A stretch of 44,669 nt of DNA from Marine Group I thaumarchaeote (GCA_013390375.1 JACATA010000009.1:1-44669); one strand, 5' to 3'. Positions 22,098 to 31,304 are shown, numbered from the stretch's first letter. A program made the numbers and translations. The notes: a model not told the origin generated them from the sequence alone.

Positions 22098-22631
22098 CTA
22101 ATTGATATCAATTTCAATTTCTTTTGAATGCATTCTTTCCTCATTTTTTTCAATATACGGGTGTTTATTCCATGAGACAAAAACCTCTGCACCAACTTTA
22201 TGCTTTCCTTTTCCAAGTTCCGACGCACTCAAAACAATAGGCTCATCAAAATCAAACAATTCTTTTTGAACATCCTCTTCTGTCAATTTTATATATGGTT
22301 CAAAATTCTTTGCAACCTGGACCCAAATTCTTCGTTCTTTCATAGGGTTTACAAGCTTAGGATTTCTAGTCCAGAATATCGATGCTTTTCGATAAGTGTT
22401 GATTGGTTTTCCAACGTTATGTTTTCTTAGGCCGCCAGAAGTAAGCTTGATTTCATACTTTAGTTTGAATTGATTATCATTCTTTTCGTACGCATCAGTC
22501 CAATTTTTTTCATTAAAGGCATTACGCAATTCACCATTTAATGAAAATTTAACATTTAATGTGATGCTGTCATCAATTGTATACGCATCTTTGTCCTTAA
22601 CCAAGATCAAGTTTGAAATTTCGCTGGCCAA
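22098..22631 (-). CDS. Hypothetical protein, beta-rich
   Basis: 177 residues from a TTG start. The sequence alternates strands and turns (DAYTIDDSITLNVKFSLNGEL, FKLKYEIKLTSGG, KHKVGAEVFVSWNKHPYIE), suggesting an Ig-like or beta-sandwich fold. No signal peptide. It is divergent from rpo11, with 49 bp between starts. Family not recognised. Confidence 0.6.
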   Translation of the reverse strand: MASEISNLILVKDKDAYTIDDSITLNVKFSLNGELRNAFNEKNWTDAYEKNDNQFKLKYEIKLTSGGLRKHNVGKPINTYRKASIFWTRNPKLVNPMKERRIWVQVAKNFEPYIKLTEEDVQKELFDFDEPIVLSASELGKGKHKVGAEVFVSWNKHPYIEKNEERMHSKEIEIDIN

Positions 22632-22680
22632 ATCTGTACTTATAATGATTTATATCCACAATAAGTTTTTTTTCGCTTGG

Positions 22681-22956
22681 ATGGAAGTTCAGTTAGGTGA
22701 TTTAACCAAAAAAGAAGCAAACTTAACAATACTTGGAGGAGATATCGGCGTCATGTATATTATACAAGACGAAATACTCAAGAGTTCCAGCACCCAATTT
22801 GCTGGTGTGATAGCTAGACATCCACTTACAGACGAATTGTATATGCGCGTGGTTTCTAACAACCCACTAAAAGATATCATTAAAGCGACAAACACCGTAA
22901 TCGAAGGAGCTGCCGAATTAAAAAAACTGTTGGTCTCTAAGATAAAGGTAAAATGA
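22681..22956 (+). CDS. rpo11: RNA polymerase subunit Rpo11 (RpoL)
   Basis: 91 residues from the ATG at 22681; the longer open frame overlaps the divergent gene and is unlikely. It has the Rpb11/alpha-like dimerisation fold: MEVQL...EANLTI, then the helix ...MYIIQDEILKS, then FAGVIARHPLTDELYMRVV with the conserved HPL, then a long C-terminal helix. It pairs with Rpo3 to seed polymerase assembly. It ends directly against the ATG of tfs. Confidence 0.9.
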   Translation: MEVQLGDLTKKEANLTILGGDIGVMYIIQDEILKSSSTQFAGVIARHPLTDELYMRVVSNNPLKDIIKATNTVIEGAAELKKLLVSKIKVK

Positions 22957-23277
22957 ATGGAATTTTGCCCTAAATGTGAAGTACGACTAAAAAACGATAA
23001 CGGACTATTATCTTGCCCAAAATGTAAATATGTCAAAGAAAAACCTGATAAATCCATTAAAGAAAAACCTGAAGAAACAAACTCCGAATTTCTAGTTATG
23101 GATGAATCTGATTTGAATCAAGCAAAAGGACTGGAATCAACTATAAAGATTGATTGTGAAAAATGTCATAACCAAGAAGGAGTTTGTTGGAGTTTGCAGA
23201 CTCGTAGTGCTGACGAACCCGAAACTAGGTTTTATAGATGTACAAAGTGTAACTACACTTGGCGTGACTATACATAA
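22957..23277 (+). CDS. tfs: Transcription factor S (TFIIS/Rpb9-like)
   Basis: Stimulates RNA cleavage in backtracked RNA polymerase. 106 residues: an N-terminal zinc ribbon (CPKC...CPKC), a charged linker, and a C-terminal ribbon CEKC...CTKC whose tip carries RSADEPETRFYRC. The acidic DE pair needed for cleavage is present, so this is an active TFS and not an inhibitory paralogue. No base separates it from rpo11. Confidence 0.93.
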   Translation: MEFCPKCEVRLKNDNGLLSCPKCKYVKEKPDKSIKEKPEETNSEFLVMDESDLNQAKGLESTIKIDCEKCHNQEGVCWSLQTRSADEPETRFYRCTKCNYTWRDYT

Positions 23278-23302
23278 CTTTTAACTTTGACATTACAATT
23301 AT

Positions 23303-24058
23303 TTGATTAAATTGGAATTTTCAGCTAAAACAAATACTTCTAATGAGTGGAAGGCTATAATCTCCGCAATATCAACTTTGGTTGAAGAAGCAACTTTTGA
23401 GGCCACTGTTGAAGGCGTCTCATTTAGAGGAATGGATCCATCCCACGTTGCACTGATAGACATTTCCTGGCCCAACTCTGCGTTTGAGAAATACAGTTGT
23501 GATAGCGACATAAAATTTGGGGTTCGCATTGACGAATTTTCTAAAATAATCAAACGAGCTGAAAAAAGCGAAAGCGTTGAAATCAACATATCGGAAGACA
23601 GCATGTTACGCGTATCTATAGGAAAAAACAAAAAATACAAAATGCGATTAATTGAGAGTTCGGTATCTGATACACCGCTGCCAAAAATTACTTATGATTC
23701 AAAAATTGCTTTATCTTCAACTGGACTTGACAAAATTTTAGGAGATATTGAAGTGGTCTCGGATTATTTATCAATAAAAACGACATCTAAAAATGTAGAA
23801 TTCTCTGGAAAAGGAGATTCTGGAGAAGCCATCATAAATCTCGAAAAAGACACAGAAGAATTAGAAGAAATCTCTGTAACTCAAGAAAGTACTGGAACAT
23901 ACAGCCTAGAGTACCTTAACCCAATTGTGAAGGCGATGGGGGGCGCAGCAGGCTCAATAATATGTGAATTTTCTAGCGCAAAACCACTACGAATTGAATT
24001 CAAGGTTACCAATATTGGAAGAATACATTTCTATTTGGCACCTCGTGTTGAAAGTTAA
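23303..24058 (+). CDS. pcn: DNA polymerase sliding clamp (PCNA)
   Basis: 251 residues from a TTG start. It has the two-domain clamp layout: an N-terminal domain ending near the interdomain loop, and a C-terminal tail YLAPRVES. Characteristic parts are VSFRGMDPSHVALIDISWP, MRLIESSV and PLRIEFKV. A ring of three would tether polymerase, ligase and FEN1. It is 25 bp after tfs and likely cotranscribed with rpo11-tfs. Confidence 0.95.
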   Translation: MIKLEFSAKTNTSNEWKAIISAISTLVEEATFEATVEGVSFRGMDPSHVALIDISWPNSAFEKYSCDSDIKFGVRIDEFSKIIKRAEKSESVEINISEDSMLRVSIGKNKKYKMRLIESSVSDTPLPKITYDSKIALSSTGLDKILGDIEVVSDYLSIKTTSKNVEFSGKGDSGEAIINLEKDTEELEEISVTQESTGTYSLEYLNPIVKAMGGAAGSIICEFSSAKPLRIEFKVTNIGRIHFYLAPRVES

Positions 24059-24093
24059 CGAATTTATTGATTAACTAAAGCAGGTATACTACT

Positions 24094-25497
24094 TTGAAAC
24101 TAGTGTTAAAATTTGGCGGAACATCACTTGGATCTCCCAAAGATATCAACAGTGTTGCAAGAACTGTTGCTTCGTTTTCCAAAGATAATGAGATTGTTGT
24201 AGTGTGCTCGGCAGTTGATGGCGTAACTGACGAGCTTATTCTAATTTCTAGAATGATTGAACAGAGAAAGAAAGATGATGTTAATGTAACATTAAACAAA
24301 TTAATCCTAAGACACAGAAGCCTTGCTAATAAAACCATTAAAAATTCTGAAATAAAAAAACAATTGTTAGAAAAACTAAACACCGATGTTTCCGAACTCC
24401 AGGAACTAGTCCGTGGACTTGCATTATTGAAAGAAGTTTCAGCTCGCTCGTTGGACTATTTGATTTCTTTTGGTGAACGACTTTCGGACGATCTAGTATC
24501 TTATGCACTACAAGATCTTAAGAAAAAATCTACAGCGCTGAATGGCAAGGAAGTTGGCATAGTCACGGATTCTAATTTTGGTGAATCAAGACCACTAATG
24601 GACACTACTAGAATTCGTATTTCTAAGACTCTTGGTTCTTTGTTATCGAAAAAAATAATTCCAGTTGTGGGTGGTTTTGCAGGCGCTGATCAGCACGGCA
24701 ACATCACCACATTTGGTAGGGGTGGCTCAGATTACACTGCAACAATAATTGCTTCTTGCATAAATGCAGACGAAGTTTGGTTGATGAGTGATGTTGATGG
24801 TTTGATGACTGCTGATCCTAGACTTGTAAAAAACGCCAGGTTGCTCAAAGAAGTTTCATATGCTGAAGCAATAGAAATGGCACAATTTGGCGCAAAACAA
24901 ATCCACCCTAAAACTTTCGAACCTTTATTATCCAAAAAAATTCCCATGCGAATTCGAAGCACATTTGATGTAAAGAATGATGGAACACTTGTAACCTCAT
25001 CTCCCTCTACAGCAACCAAAAAAACTGTCAAATGTGTTTCTGCACTTCGGAACATAGGCTTGATGGATCTAAGCGGGGGCATATTGTTTGCCGCGCCTGG
25101 CTCTGCAGCAAAAATATTCACAATTCTAGCAGAGAAAAACATTAACGTATTGATGGTTTCTTCCAACCCATCCGAGGCAAGCATCTCAATAATTGTCAAA
25201 AAACCAGATCTTGCAAAGGCTGTCAACGCGCTTGAAATGAATCTGTTGGGAAAGATGGTTAAAAAAATTGAAGCAACTCCAAATGCCTCAATAATAGCCG
25301 TTATTGGTTCAGGCATGAAGGGCACAGTAGGCATAGCCGCCAAGGTATTTTCTGCTGCACAAAAAAGAAATGTCAATGTAATGATGATAGCGCAGGGATC
25401 CTCAGAACTTAATCTGGCTTTTGTTGTAAAGGACTCTGACTGCAAGTCTGTTATCCAATCACTTCACGAAGAATTCCAGCTGGATAAGATCAACTAA
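24094..25497 (+). CDS. lysC: Aspartate kinase
   Basis: First step of the lysine/threonine/methionine branch. 467 residues from a TTG start. LKFGGTSLGSP is the N-terminal kinase motif; ARSLDYLISFGERLS and TTFGRGGSDYTATI bind aspartate and ATP. Two C-terminal ACT domains start around MDLSGGILFAAPGSAAKIFTILAEKNINVLMVSS and the later ALAFVIGSGMK-like repeat (IIAVIGSGMKGTVG), which normally confer feedback inhibition. No other pathway gene adjoins it. Confidence 0.95.
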   Translation: MKLVLKFGGTSLGSPKDINSVARTVASFSKDNEIVVVCSAVDGVTDELILISRMIEQRKKDDVNVTLNKLILRHRSLANKTIKNSEIKKQLLEKLNTDVSELQELVRGLALLKEVSARSLDYLISFGERLSDDLVSYALQDLKKKSTALNGKEVGIVTDSNFGESRPLMDTTRIRISKTLGSLLSKKIIPVVGGFAGADQHGNITTFGRGGSDYTATIIASCINADEVWLMSDVDGLMTADPRLVKNARLLKEVSYAEAIEMAQFGAKQIHPKTFEPLLSKKIPMRIRSTFDVKNDGTLVTSSPSTATKKTVKCVSALRNIGLMDLSGGILFAAPGSAAKIFTILAEKNINVLMVSSNPSEASISIIVKKPDLAKAVNALEMNLLGKMVKKIEATPNASIIAVIGSGMKGTVGIAAKVFSAAQKRNVNVMMIAQGSSELNLAFVVKDSDCKSVIQSLHEEFQLDKIN

Positions 25498-25538
25498 ATA
25501 TTGAAAGAGATAAATTAATTGTAAATCCATTCAAGGTT

Positions 25539-26327
25539 ATGGCTGGCAAATTATACGTAGTGGGTGTTGGTCCGGGTCATCATGACCACATGACTTTTCG
25601 GGCAAAACAAGTAATTGAAGAAAGTGATACCATTGTTGGGTATTCTACATATGTAAATCTGGTTGCAGATCTAATAGATGGAAAAGACGTCTATAGATAT
25701 GATATGACACAAGAAGTTGAACGTGCACAGCAATGCATCAAATCAGCTAAAGATGGAAAAATTGTTTCGTTAGTTTCTAGTGGAGATCCTGGAATTTATG
25801 GAATGGCAGGACTGATTTATGAGATACTTGCTGAATCTGGCTGGGATCCTAAAACAGGACTGCCGGTAGAGATAGTACCAGGCGTTTCCGCACTGAACTC
25901 TTGTGCATCGTTAATCGGCTCGCCACTAATGACAGACTTTGCGGTAGTAAGCATGAGTGATCTTCTTGTTCCTTGGGAAATAATTGTTAAAAGAGTAGAA
26001 GCGGCAGCAGTTGGAGATTATGTAATAGTAATTTATAATCCATCAAGCAAAAAAAGAATACATCAGTTACAGGAGACTAGGAAACTTTTGTTAAAATATC
26101 GTTCTCCAAGTACTCCTGTTGCAATTATCAAGGGTGCGTATAGAGAATCTCAATCCATAGTTATTACTGATCTAGAGCACATGGAAGAATATGCTGACAA
26201 GTTAGGCATGATAAGCACAGTTATTGTCGGAAACTCGTCAACATACAACTTTAACGATTTGATGATAAATCCACGAGGCTACAAATCAAAATATAGTCTT
26301 CAGGCAGAAAAAAAAATACAAAATTAA
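25539..26327 (+). CDS. cbiH: Precorrin-3B/cobalt-factor III C17-methyltransferase
   Basis: Ring-contracting methylase of cobalamin synthesis, 262 residues. It begins KLYVVGVGPGHHDHMT. SLVSSGDPGIYGMAGLIYE and EIVPGVSALNSCASLIGSPLMTDFAVVSMSDLLVPWE are the SAM and substrate motifs of CbiH/CobJ, and VIYNPSSKKR is characteristic. There is no fusion to another corrin enzyme. The downstream small membrane gene is 45 bp away. Confidence 0.93.
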   Translation: MAGKLYVVGVGPGHHDHMTFRAKQVIEESDTIVGYSTYVNLVADLIDGKDVYRYDMTQEVERAQQCIKSAKDGKIVSLVSSGDPGIYGMAGLIYEILAESGWDPKTGLPVEIVPGVSALNSCASLIGSPLMTDFAVVSMSDLLVPWEIIVKRVEAAAVGDYVIVIYNPSSKKRIHQLQETRKLLLKYRSPSTPVAIIKGAYRESQSIVITDLEHMEEYADKLGMISTVIVGNSSTYNFNDLMINPRGYKSKYSLQAEKKIQN

Positions 26328-26372
26328 TTTAGATTGTTTTTGTGAAGTTAAAAGAAAAGAGCAGTTTGAATA

Positions 26373-26585
26373 ATGAGAAAATCAGATATTTTATTTGGAG
26401 TAATTATGGCAATTATGATGTCATTCGTAATGTCCTTAGTAATGACATTTGTTTCGGTAGGATTACCATCAGATTTCTTGGTAATTTGGCTAAGATCTTT
26501 TCTTGTAGGCTTTATTGTTGCATTACCAGTAGCATTAGTTGTAACACCCATAGCTGGGAAGATTGTAAAAAAGATATCAAAATAG
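26373..26585 (+). CDS. Small two-helix membrane protein (DUF2798-like)
   Basis: 70 residues with two hydrophobic helices (about 7-31 and 39-62) and a basic end KIVKKISK. The sequence MRKSDILFGVIMAIMMSF...FLVIWLRSFLVGFIVALPVA fits the DUF2798 family of small membrane proteins, whose function is not known. It converges on tyrS with 3 bp between stops. Confidence 0.75.
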   Translation: MRKSDILFGVIMAIMMSFVMSLVMTFVSVGLPSDFLVIWLRSFLVGFIVALPVALVVTPIAGKIVKKISK

Positions 26586-26588
26586 TTG

Positions 26589-27635
26589 TCAGTAACTATT
26601 TTTAATTAAATCAGACAGCTCATCACTCAATGCCAATTTCTCCCTAATCGGAGAGACTATCTTGACCAAAGATTCTCCAACAGCTTGCTTCAAGTCTGTA
26701 GGATGAAGTTTCTTTTGTGAAAAATCAGATTCCAAACTTTCAAAATTATCATAGCTGACATTGCCACCAAATTTTTCAGGCCGCTCAACAGCTATGGTGT
26801 CAAATTCATGAAATACTATATGTCTTGCAATTTCTAATATAGGGTTGTTTTCTATACTTCCTTCCTCACAGAATCCCTTCTTAATTTTAGTTCTAATTTC
26901 ATCATCTGAGTTGTGAATGAAAATACCAGCGTTGGGGTCAGACTTGCTCATCTTCGCCACCTCACCATCAGGTATTTCTGCCGCGGGTTTGGTTAGCCCA
27001 GGCAATAACTTGTGGTGTACAGCTACAGGAACCTTCCATTTCATTTTTGGAAAAACGTCTTTAACAAGCATGTGAATTTTTCTCTGATCCATTCCAGCAT
27101 GTACTATATCCAAGTCAAGCGAATGGATGTCCGTTGCCTGCATTGCAGGATAGATAAGTTTTGCAAGATCAACCTTTTCGTCGTTTTCTGATCTTCCCAT
27201 TATGGTAAGCGTTCTCATGGTTCTAGCCAATGACATATGCTTTGCAATTTGTATAAATTCAGACCAGTACTCTTTTTTAGAATCATAAAGATCAGTTCCT
27301 AAAACCACATTTGCTTCAGGACAGACCAATCTAAAGGCATCCTCATAATATTTCGAAACTTTTCTAATAGTTTCAAAATTGCCTCCTAGCTTTTCATTTA
27401 ATAAAGTGTGCCAGTCGGCCAAAAAGACGGTACAGTCGACACCTGCCTTAACAAAGTCGTTAATCTTGAAGCTAGTGCTTATCAGGCTACCTAAATGTAA
27501 GAAACCAGAAATTTCAATGCCGATGTAGTGTTTTGGCTTTGAATTTGTTTTGAATAATTCTAGCAATTCTTCCTGAGTAACAACCTCCTCTGTTGGTGGT
27601 CTTAAGACTAGATTGACTTTTTCAGTTACATCCAT
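26589..27635 (-). CDS. tyrS: Tyrosyl-tRNA synthetase
   Basis: 348 residues, the short archaeal/eukaryotic form. The HIGH equivalent is HLGS in IGIEISGFLHLGSL; the tyrosine-site helix holds YPAMQATDIHSLDLDIVHAGMDQRKIHML; the signature KMSKSDP is near residue 230. It lacks a bacterial S4 domain. The next gene upstream is a membrane protein on the same strand, 59 bp away. Confidence 0.93.
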   Translation of the reverse strand: MDVTEKVNLVLRPPTEEVVTQEELLELFKTNSKPKHYIGIEISGFLHLGSLISTSFKINDFVKAGVDCTVFLADWHTLLNEKLGGNFETIRKVSKYYEDAFRLVCPEANVVLGTDLYDSKKEYWSEFIQIAKHMSLARTMRTLTIMGRSENDEKVDLAKLIYPAMQATDIHSLDLDIVHAGMDQRKIHMLVKDVFPKMKWKVPVAVHHKLLPGLTKPAAEIPDGEVAKMSKSDPNAGIFIHNSDDEIRTKIKKGFCEEGSIENNPILEIARHIVFHEFDTIAVERPEKFGGNVSYDNFESLESDFSQKKLHPTDLKQAVGESLVKIVSPIREKLALSDELSDLIKNSY

Positions 27636-27694
27636 TTTAACTGAATTTTTTTTTGAAAGCCTATAAAGTTTATAGATTGCTGGTAATGCTAAAG

Positions 27695-28264
27695 TTATGA
27701 TTCTAGCTCTTCTAAGGACTTTCTTGGTTTTGTGCTAAGATAGAATGCATGACCACTAATTAGAGTAGCAGCGAGCCACATCTTTGTTCCAAAAATTAAG
27801 TTCCACGGCCGTAGGATATCTGGATATTCCACCGCAAGCGCATCAATATCTGGTGTCTGCCCGTTCAAGATCATCTGTGAAGTAATTTCAGCATTTAATA
27901 TTGTAAAAGTCCATAATACTTCATACAAGCAAATTATAGTAAACCCTACTAACATTAGTTGAAGAAGCCCCATTCTATAGGAACGCAAATTGGCTGTCTT
28001 CTTCCAACCAATTCTGGTAACACAATACCAGCCTATTACTGTGGAGAAGAAGAGCCAGGTTGAAAGATTTGCAAAGTTTTCAAAAGGGACTTGGGTTTGT
28101 ACCAGAATCTCTCCCATAATAAACGTCCCATTTTCGTTCCAGTCTTGTGACATAGAGTAAGTACCGAAGAATGTTATGGAAGACATTATGACAGCACATG
28201 CGTAGAAAACATAGAGATATACCTTGTATTCTCTGTCATGTTCCTGCAGATGCCGCCCTTTCAT
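27695..28264 (-). CDS. Four-helix membrane protein of unknown function
   Basis: 189 residues with hydrophobic segments at about 15-37, 62-85, 97-120 and 155-176. A loop with many polar residues lies between helices 1 and 2 (SQDWNENGTF...). Both ends are charged and probably cytosolic. I see no ligand motif for heme or copper. It may be lineage-specific; I do not recognise the family. Confidence 0.7.
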   Translation of the reverse strand: MKGRHLQEHDREYKVYLYVFYACAVIMSSITFFGTYSMSQDWNENGTFIMGEILVQTQVPFENFANLSTWLFFSTVIGWYCVTRIGWKKTANLRSYRMGLLQLMLVGFTIICLYEVLWTFTILNAEITSQMILNGQTPDIDALAVEYPDILRPWNLIFGTKMWLAATLISGHAFYLSTKPRKSLEELES

Positions 28265-28348
28265 TTATTGCGCTAGCAAAAATCACTATAAAAACTCATA
28301 GAATTTCTTAATGAAATTTATTAAAGAAACAATTGCCAAACCCACTAA

Positions 28349-29434
28349 TTGAAAATTCCTATAAACATTCCTGATATTGATAAGGAAGAAATTCGCGAGG
28401 TTACTGCAGTTTTATCAGAAAAATCACTCACTTCATCCTCATTTGAAGGCGGAAAACGGGTCCAACAATTTGAAAAACTATTATCAAAATTTGTCAAATC
28501 AAAGTTTGCAGTAGCAGTTAATTCTGGAACTGCGGCGCTGCAGGCTTCACTATATGCAATTGATGTCAAGCCTGGAGACGAAGTATTAGTACCATCATTT
28601 ACTTTTGTTGCTACTGCAAATTCCGTTAAATCTGTTGGAGCCAAGCCGGTTTTTGTTGACATTCTAAAAGACAACTATACAATGGATCCAAATGATTTGA
28701 GAAAGAAAATTTCAAGACGAACCAAGGCAATAATTCCAGTTCATCTATACGGTCATATGGCTTACATGGATGAGATTTTAGAAATATCAAAAAAGAAAAA
28801 CATCAAAATTATTGAGGATGCTTCACAATCGCTAGGCTCAAAATTTAAAGGAAAACATTCTGGAACTTTTTCTCATCTTGGCTGCTTTAGTCTTTATGGT
28901 GGTAAGGTAATTACATCCGGTGAGGGAGGTGCCATTGTAACGGATGACAAAAAACTGTTTGGAAAACTGAGACAGATTCGTAACCACGGTCTGGCTAAGA
29001 ACAACCTTACAACCACGCTTGGCCTGAATCTTAGGCTTTCAGAGATTAATGCAGCTATAGCAAAAATTCAAATGAAAAAATTACCACGTTTAATAAATGA
29101 GCGAAAAAAGAATGCGCAAATCCTTACTGATCTTTTAAAAAATTATGATATCATACTACCAAAACAAAGAAAAAATGAAACTGTAAACTGGTATCTGTAT
29201 ACGGTTGCTCTAAAAAACAGAGACAAAGTAATGAAGAAACTAAACGCTTCTGGAATCGGAGCAAGGATTTACTATTCTCCTCCCATTCACAAAACACCAT
29301 ATTACAAAACCAAATCGCGCCTTCCAAATACAGAGTGGGCAGCATCTCACGTACTCAGCTTGCCTGTACATCCAAAAGTAAGAAAGTCAGATTTAGCAAG
29401 AATGAAAAAGATTCTCATAGATAGCAGAAACTGA
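28349..29434 (+). CDS. DegT/DnrJ/EryC1/StrS sugar aminotransferase
   Basis: PLP-dependent amination of a keto-sugar nucleotide, usually for glycans or lipid headgroups. 361 residues from a TTG start. NSGTAALQASLYAIDVKPGDEVLVPSFTFVATANSV is the typical N-terminal region, IIEDASQSLGS contains the PLP aspartate, and the lysine is in SLYGGKVITSGEGGAIVT. IRNHGL and LRLSEINAAIA follow as usual. A TTTATTAAAG box about 20-27 nt before the start fits a leaderless message. No glycosyltransferase adjoins it. Confidence 0.92.
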   Translation: MKIPINIPDIDKEEIREVTAVLSEKSLTSSSFEGGKRVQQFEKLLSKFVKSKFAVAVNSGTAALQASLYAIDVKPGDEVLVPSFTFVATANSVKSVGAKPVFVDILKDNYTMDPNDLRKKISRRTKAIIPVHLYGHMAYMDEILEISKKKNIKIIEDASQSLGSKFKGKHSGTFSHLGCFSLYGGKVITSGEGGAIVTDDKKLFGKLRQIRNHGLAKNNLTTTLGLNLRLSEINAAIAKIQMKKLPRLINERKKNAQILTDLLKNYDIILPKQRKNETVNWYLYTVALKNRDKVMKKLNASGIGARIYYSPPIHKTPYYKTKSRLPNTEWAASHVLSLPVHPKVRKSDLARMKKILIDSRN

Positions 29435-29435
29435 G

Positions 29436-29768
29436 CTAGTAACCATCTTTTTGTCGCTGTCTGTTAATTTCATTTTTTCTTTGATACTCCTTTAATATAT
29501 CATCTGGAGTCAGACCTAGCTCCAGCGAAGCCTGAATTAGAAAATGCCAAATGTCTGCCAGTTCTTCCCTAGCTTCCACTTGATTGAATTCCGTAGGTTT
29601 TTTCCACCACTTCCAGTTTGTTGTGCGCTGAAGTTCTACTGCCTCATGGATCATTGCAGTGCACAAAGCTGCAACCCTGCCCTCAACGTCATCTGGATAT
29701 CTATCCAAATTCATCATTTTAGTTAGTCCCTTCTGGAGAGAAAAAATTTCCTCCAACTTATCTTCCAT
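29436..29768 (-). CDS. dUTPase-like NTP pyrophosphatase (dimeric, all-alpha)
   Basis: 110 residues from the ATG at 29768. The first metal motif is HEAVELQ (E-x2-E) followed by NWKWWKK, and the second is EELADIWHFLIQ (E-x2-D). The tryptophan-rich NWKWWK between them is the mark of the dimeric dUTPase group within the MazG superfamily. It would keep dUTP low and supply dUMP. Its stop is 1 bp from the end of the aminotransferase gene on the other strand. Confidence 0.85.
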   Translation of the reverse strand: MEDKLEEIFSLQKGLTKMMNLDRYPDDVEGRVAALCTAMIHEAVELQRTTNWKWWKKPTEFNQVEAREELADIWHFLIQASLELGLTPDDILKEYQRKNEINRQRQKDGY

Positions 29769-29800
29769 ATCACACACAGTTTGTTAACATGTATAACTTT

Positions 29801-30697
29801 TCAGAAACGAGTCATTTTTTCATACTGAGTTATTCTTTTCTTAATATCTGATTTTTTTATTCGTAACAATACTTCAGGACCGTAACCTTCAACAGCGAAT
29901 GAACCCATTACATTACCATAAACCACAGATTTTTTAATTGTGGCAAGATCTGTTTTGTTCTTGCTGGCAAGATATCCCATCATTGCGCCAGCAAACGAGT
30001 CACCTGCACCAGTAGGGTCTACAATCTTTTCTAAGGAAAATGCAGCAGAAGTGAAAACAACGTCCTCAAAGAACAAAAGCGAACCATGTTCGCCTTTTTT
30101 AATAATAACATACTTTGCTCCCCACCCCATGATTTTTTTGGCACATTTGATTAGATTGAACTCCTTAGTTAGCAGTTTTGCCTCCTCATCATTAATCACA
30201 ACGGCATCGACACTTTTGAACATCTTAACTACAGACGCCCTCTTGGTAGATATCCAAAAATCTATTGTGTCACACATTGAAAATTTTACATTGTCAAATT
30301 CTGTAATCAATGATGTATTTTGATCAGGATCATTGTTGGCAAGATACACAAACTTAGATTTTTTATAATCTTCTGGAACAACAGGCTTGAAGTTTTTTAG
30401 TACATTTAGATCAGTACGCAGCGTAGTTCTTAAGCTCAGAGTGTTGTCATAACTTCCAGAATATCGAAAAGTCTTGCCATCCTTTATAGAAAGACCCTTC
30501 AAGTCAAGGCGTTCAGCAAGAATTTTGTGATATTTTTTTGGAAAGTCTTTTCCTACAACGGCAATCAGTCTAGGCTTAACAAAAAAACTGGCTGAAATAC
30601 CAGCAAAAGTTGCGGCGCCTCCAAGCACATCTTTTAACACCTTAGTTGGTGTCCTGATGGTGTCAAGTGCTGTTGAGCCAAAAATGGTTAGCATCAA
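29801..30697 (-). CDS. PfkB-family carbohydrate/nucleoside kinase
   Basis: 298 residues. Near the start GGAATFAGISASFF is the PfkB sugar-binding signature, and VDPTGAGDSFAGAMMGYLA near 245 contains the catalytic aspartate and anion hole (GAGDS). Members phosphorylate ribose, fructose-6-phosphate, adenosine and others; the sequence does not fix the substrate. The start ATGATG gives two alternatives one codon apart. It lies 23 bp from the dUTPase-like gene on the same strand, so a nucleoside role is attractive but unproven. Confidence 0.88.
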   Translation of the reverse strand: MMLTIFGSTALDTIRTPTKVLKDVLGGAATFAGISASFFVKPRLIAVVGKDFPKKYHKILAERLDLKGLSIKDGKTFRYSGSYDNTLSLRTTLRTDLNVLKNFKPVVPEDYKKSKFVYLANNDPDQNTSLITEFDNVKFSMCDTIDFWISTKRASVVKMFKSVDAVVINDEEAKLLTKEFNLIKCAKKIMGWGAKYVIIKKGEHGSLLFFEDVVFTSAAFSLEKIVDPTGAGDSFAGAMMGYLASKNKTDLATIKKSVVYGNVMGSFAVEGYGPEVLLRIKKSDIKKRITQYEKMTRF

Positions 30698-30748
30698 TAT
30701 CGGACATGTTATTTTGTATAAATCCCTTTCAAAATGCTGGAGGAAGCA

Positions 30749-30820
30749 ATGTCTAAAAATTTTGATGCATTCTTTAAGCTACTTAGAGCTAACCAAATAA
30801 ATGAAAATTTAAGGCTGTGA
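30749..30820 (+). CDS. Possible 23-residue leader peptide with Shine-Dalgarno
   Basis: A short frame starts at ATG 30749, 5 bp after GGAGG (30739-30743), and its TGA overlaps the ATG of the next gene. A TATA-like TGTATAAAT lies at about 30715-30723. The layout is that of a translationally coupled leader gene, but the frame is short and could be chance. Confidence 0.3.
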   Translation: MSKNFDAFFKLLRANQINENLRL

Positions 30821-31293
30821 TGTTATTGGCTAAAATTAAACTCAGAATTGGAGATAATGAAATTGAAATTGACTCCAGAGATTTTTATGTAGATAATCAT
30901 ACCATAGGAAAAGTTATTGAAAACATTACTATGCTTTTGCAAGAAAGCAGTGCAAGAATTATGCCATACTCAACTGAATACGGTGTTGGGGAAAGCAACG
31001 CTCTAAGTTCACTCGAAAACGCTGAGGTTTATGAACCGGAATTTGGAGAGCCAGTTTTTGTACCACTAAACGAATTACATGGAAAACTGTTGATTCTATC
31101 AAAAAATTCTTTTTTTGATAAGCCTAGAACTGTATCAGAGACCGTAAATGAGTTGAGAGAACATGGATGGATTGTAAATCCATTAGACGCATCCAAGATA
31201 CTTGCAAAGATGGCATTTAGTAAGGAACTTAGAAAAGGCAAACAAGATGATAGAAGTTTTTACTTTGTTCAAAAAGAATTGTTAGCAAATTAG
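30820..31293 (+). CDS. Hypothetical protein with winged-helix-like C-terminus
   Basis: 157 residues from the ATG at 30820 (a GTG at 30817 is the other option). The N-terminal part begins AKIKLRIGDNEIEIDSRDFYVD, a beta hairpin. The C-terminal part, FFDKPRTVSETVNELREHGWIVNPLDASKILAKMAFSKELRKGKQDDRSFYFV, has helix-turn-helix spacing ending in a wing-like strand. The ATG overlaps the stop of a short upstream frame as TGATG, which is why I prefer it. Function unknown. Confidence 0.65.
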   Translation: MLLAKIKLRIGDNEIEIDSRDFYVDNHTIGKVIENITMLLQESSARIMPYSTEYGVGESNALSSLENAEVYEPEFGEPVFVPLNELHGKLLILSKNSFFDKPRTVSETVNELREHGWIVNPLDASKILAKMAFSKELRKGKQDDRSFYFVQKELLAN

Positions 31294-31304
31294 GCAGGTC
31301 TTTA

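Noticed and set aside
24732-25445. 237-codon open frame on the minus strand inside aspartate kinase
   Set aside because: Antisense to conserved ACT domains; no start signal or recognisable domain.
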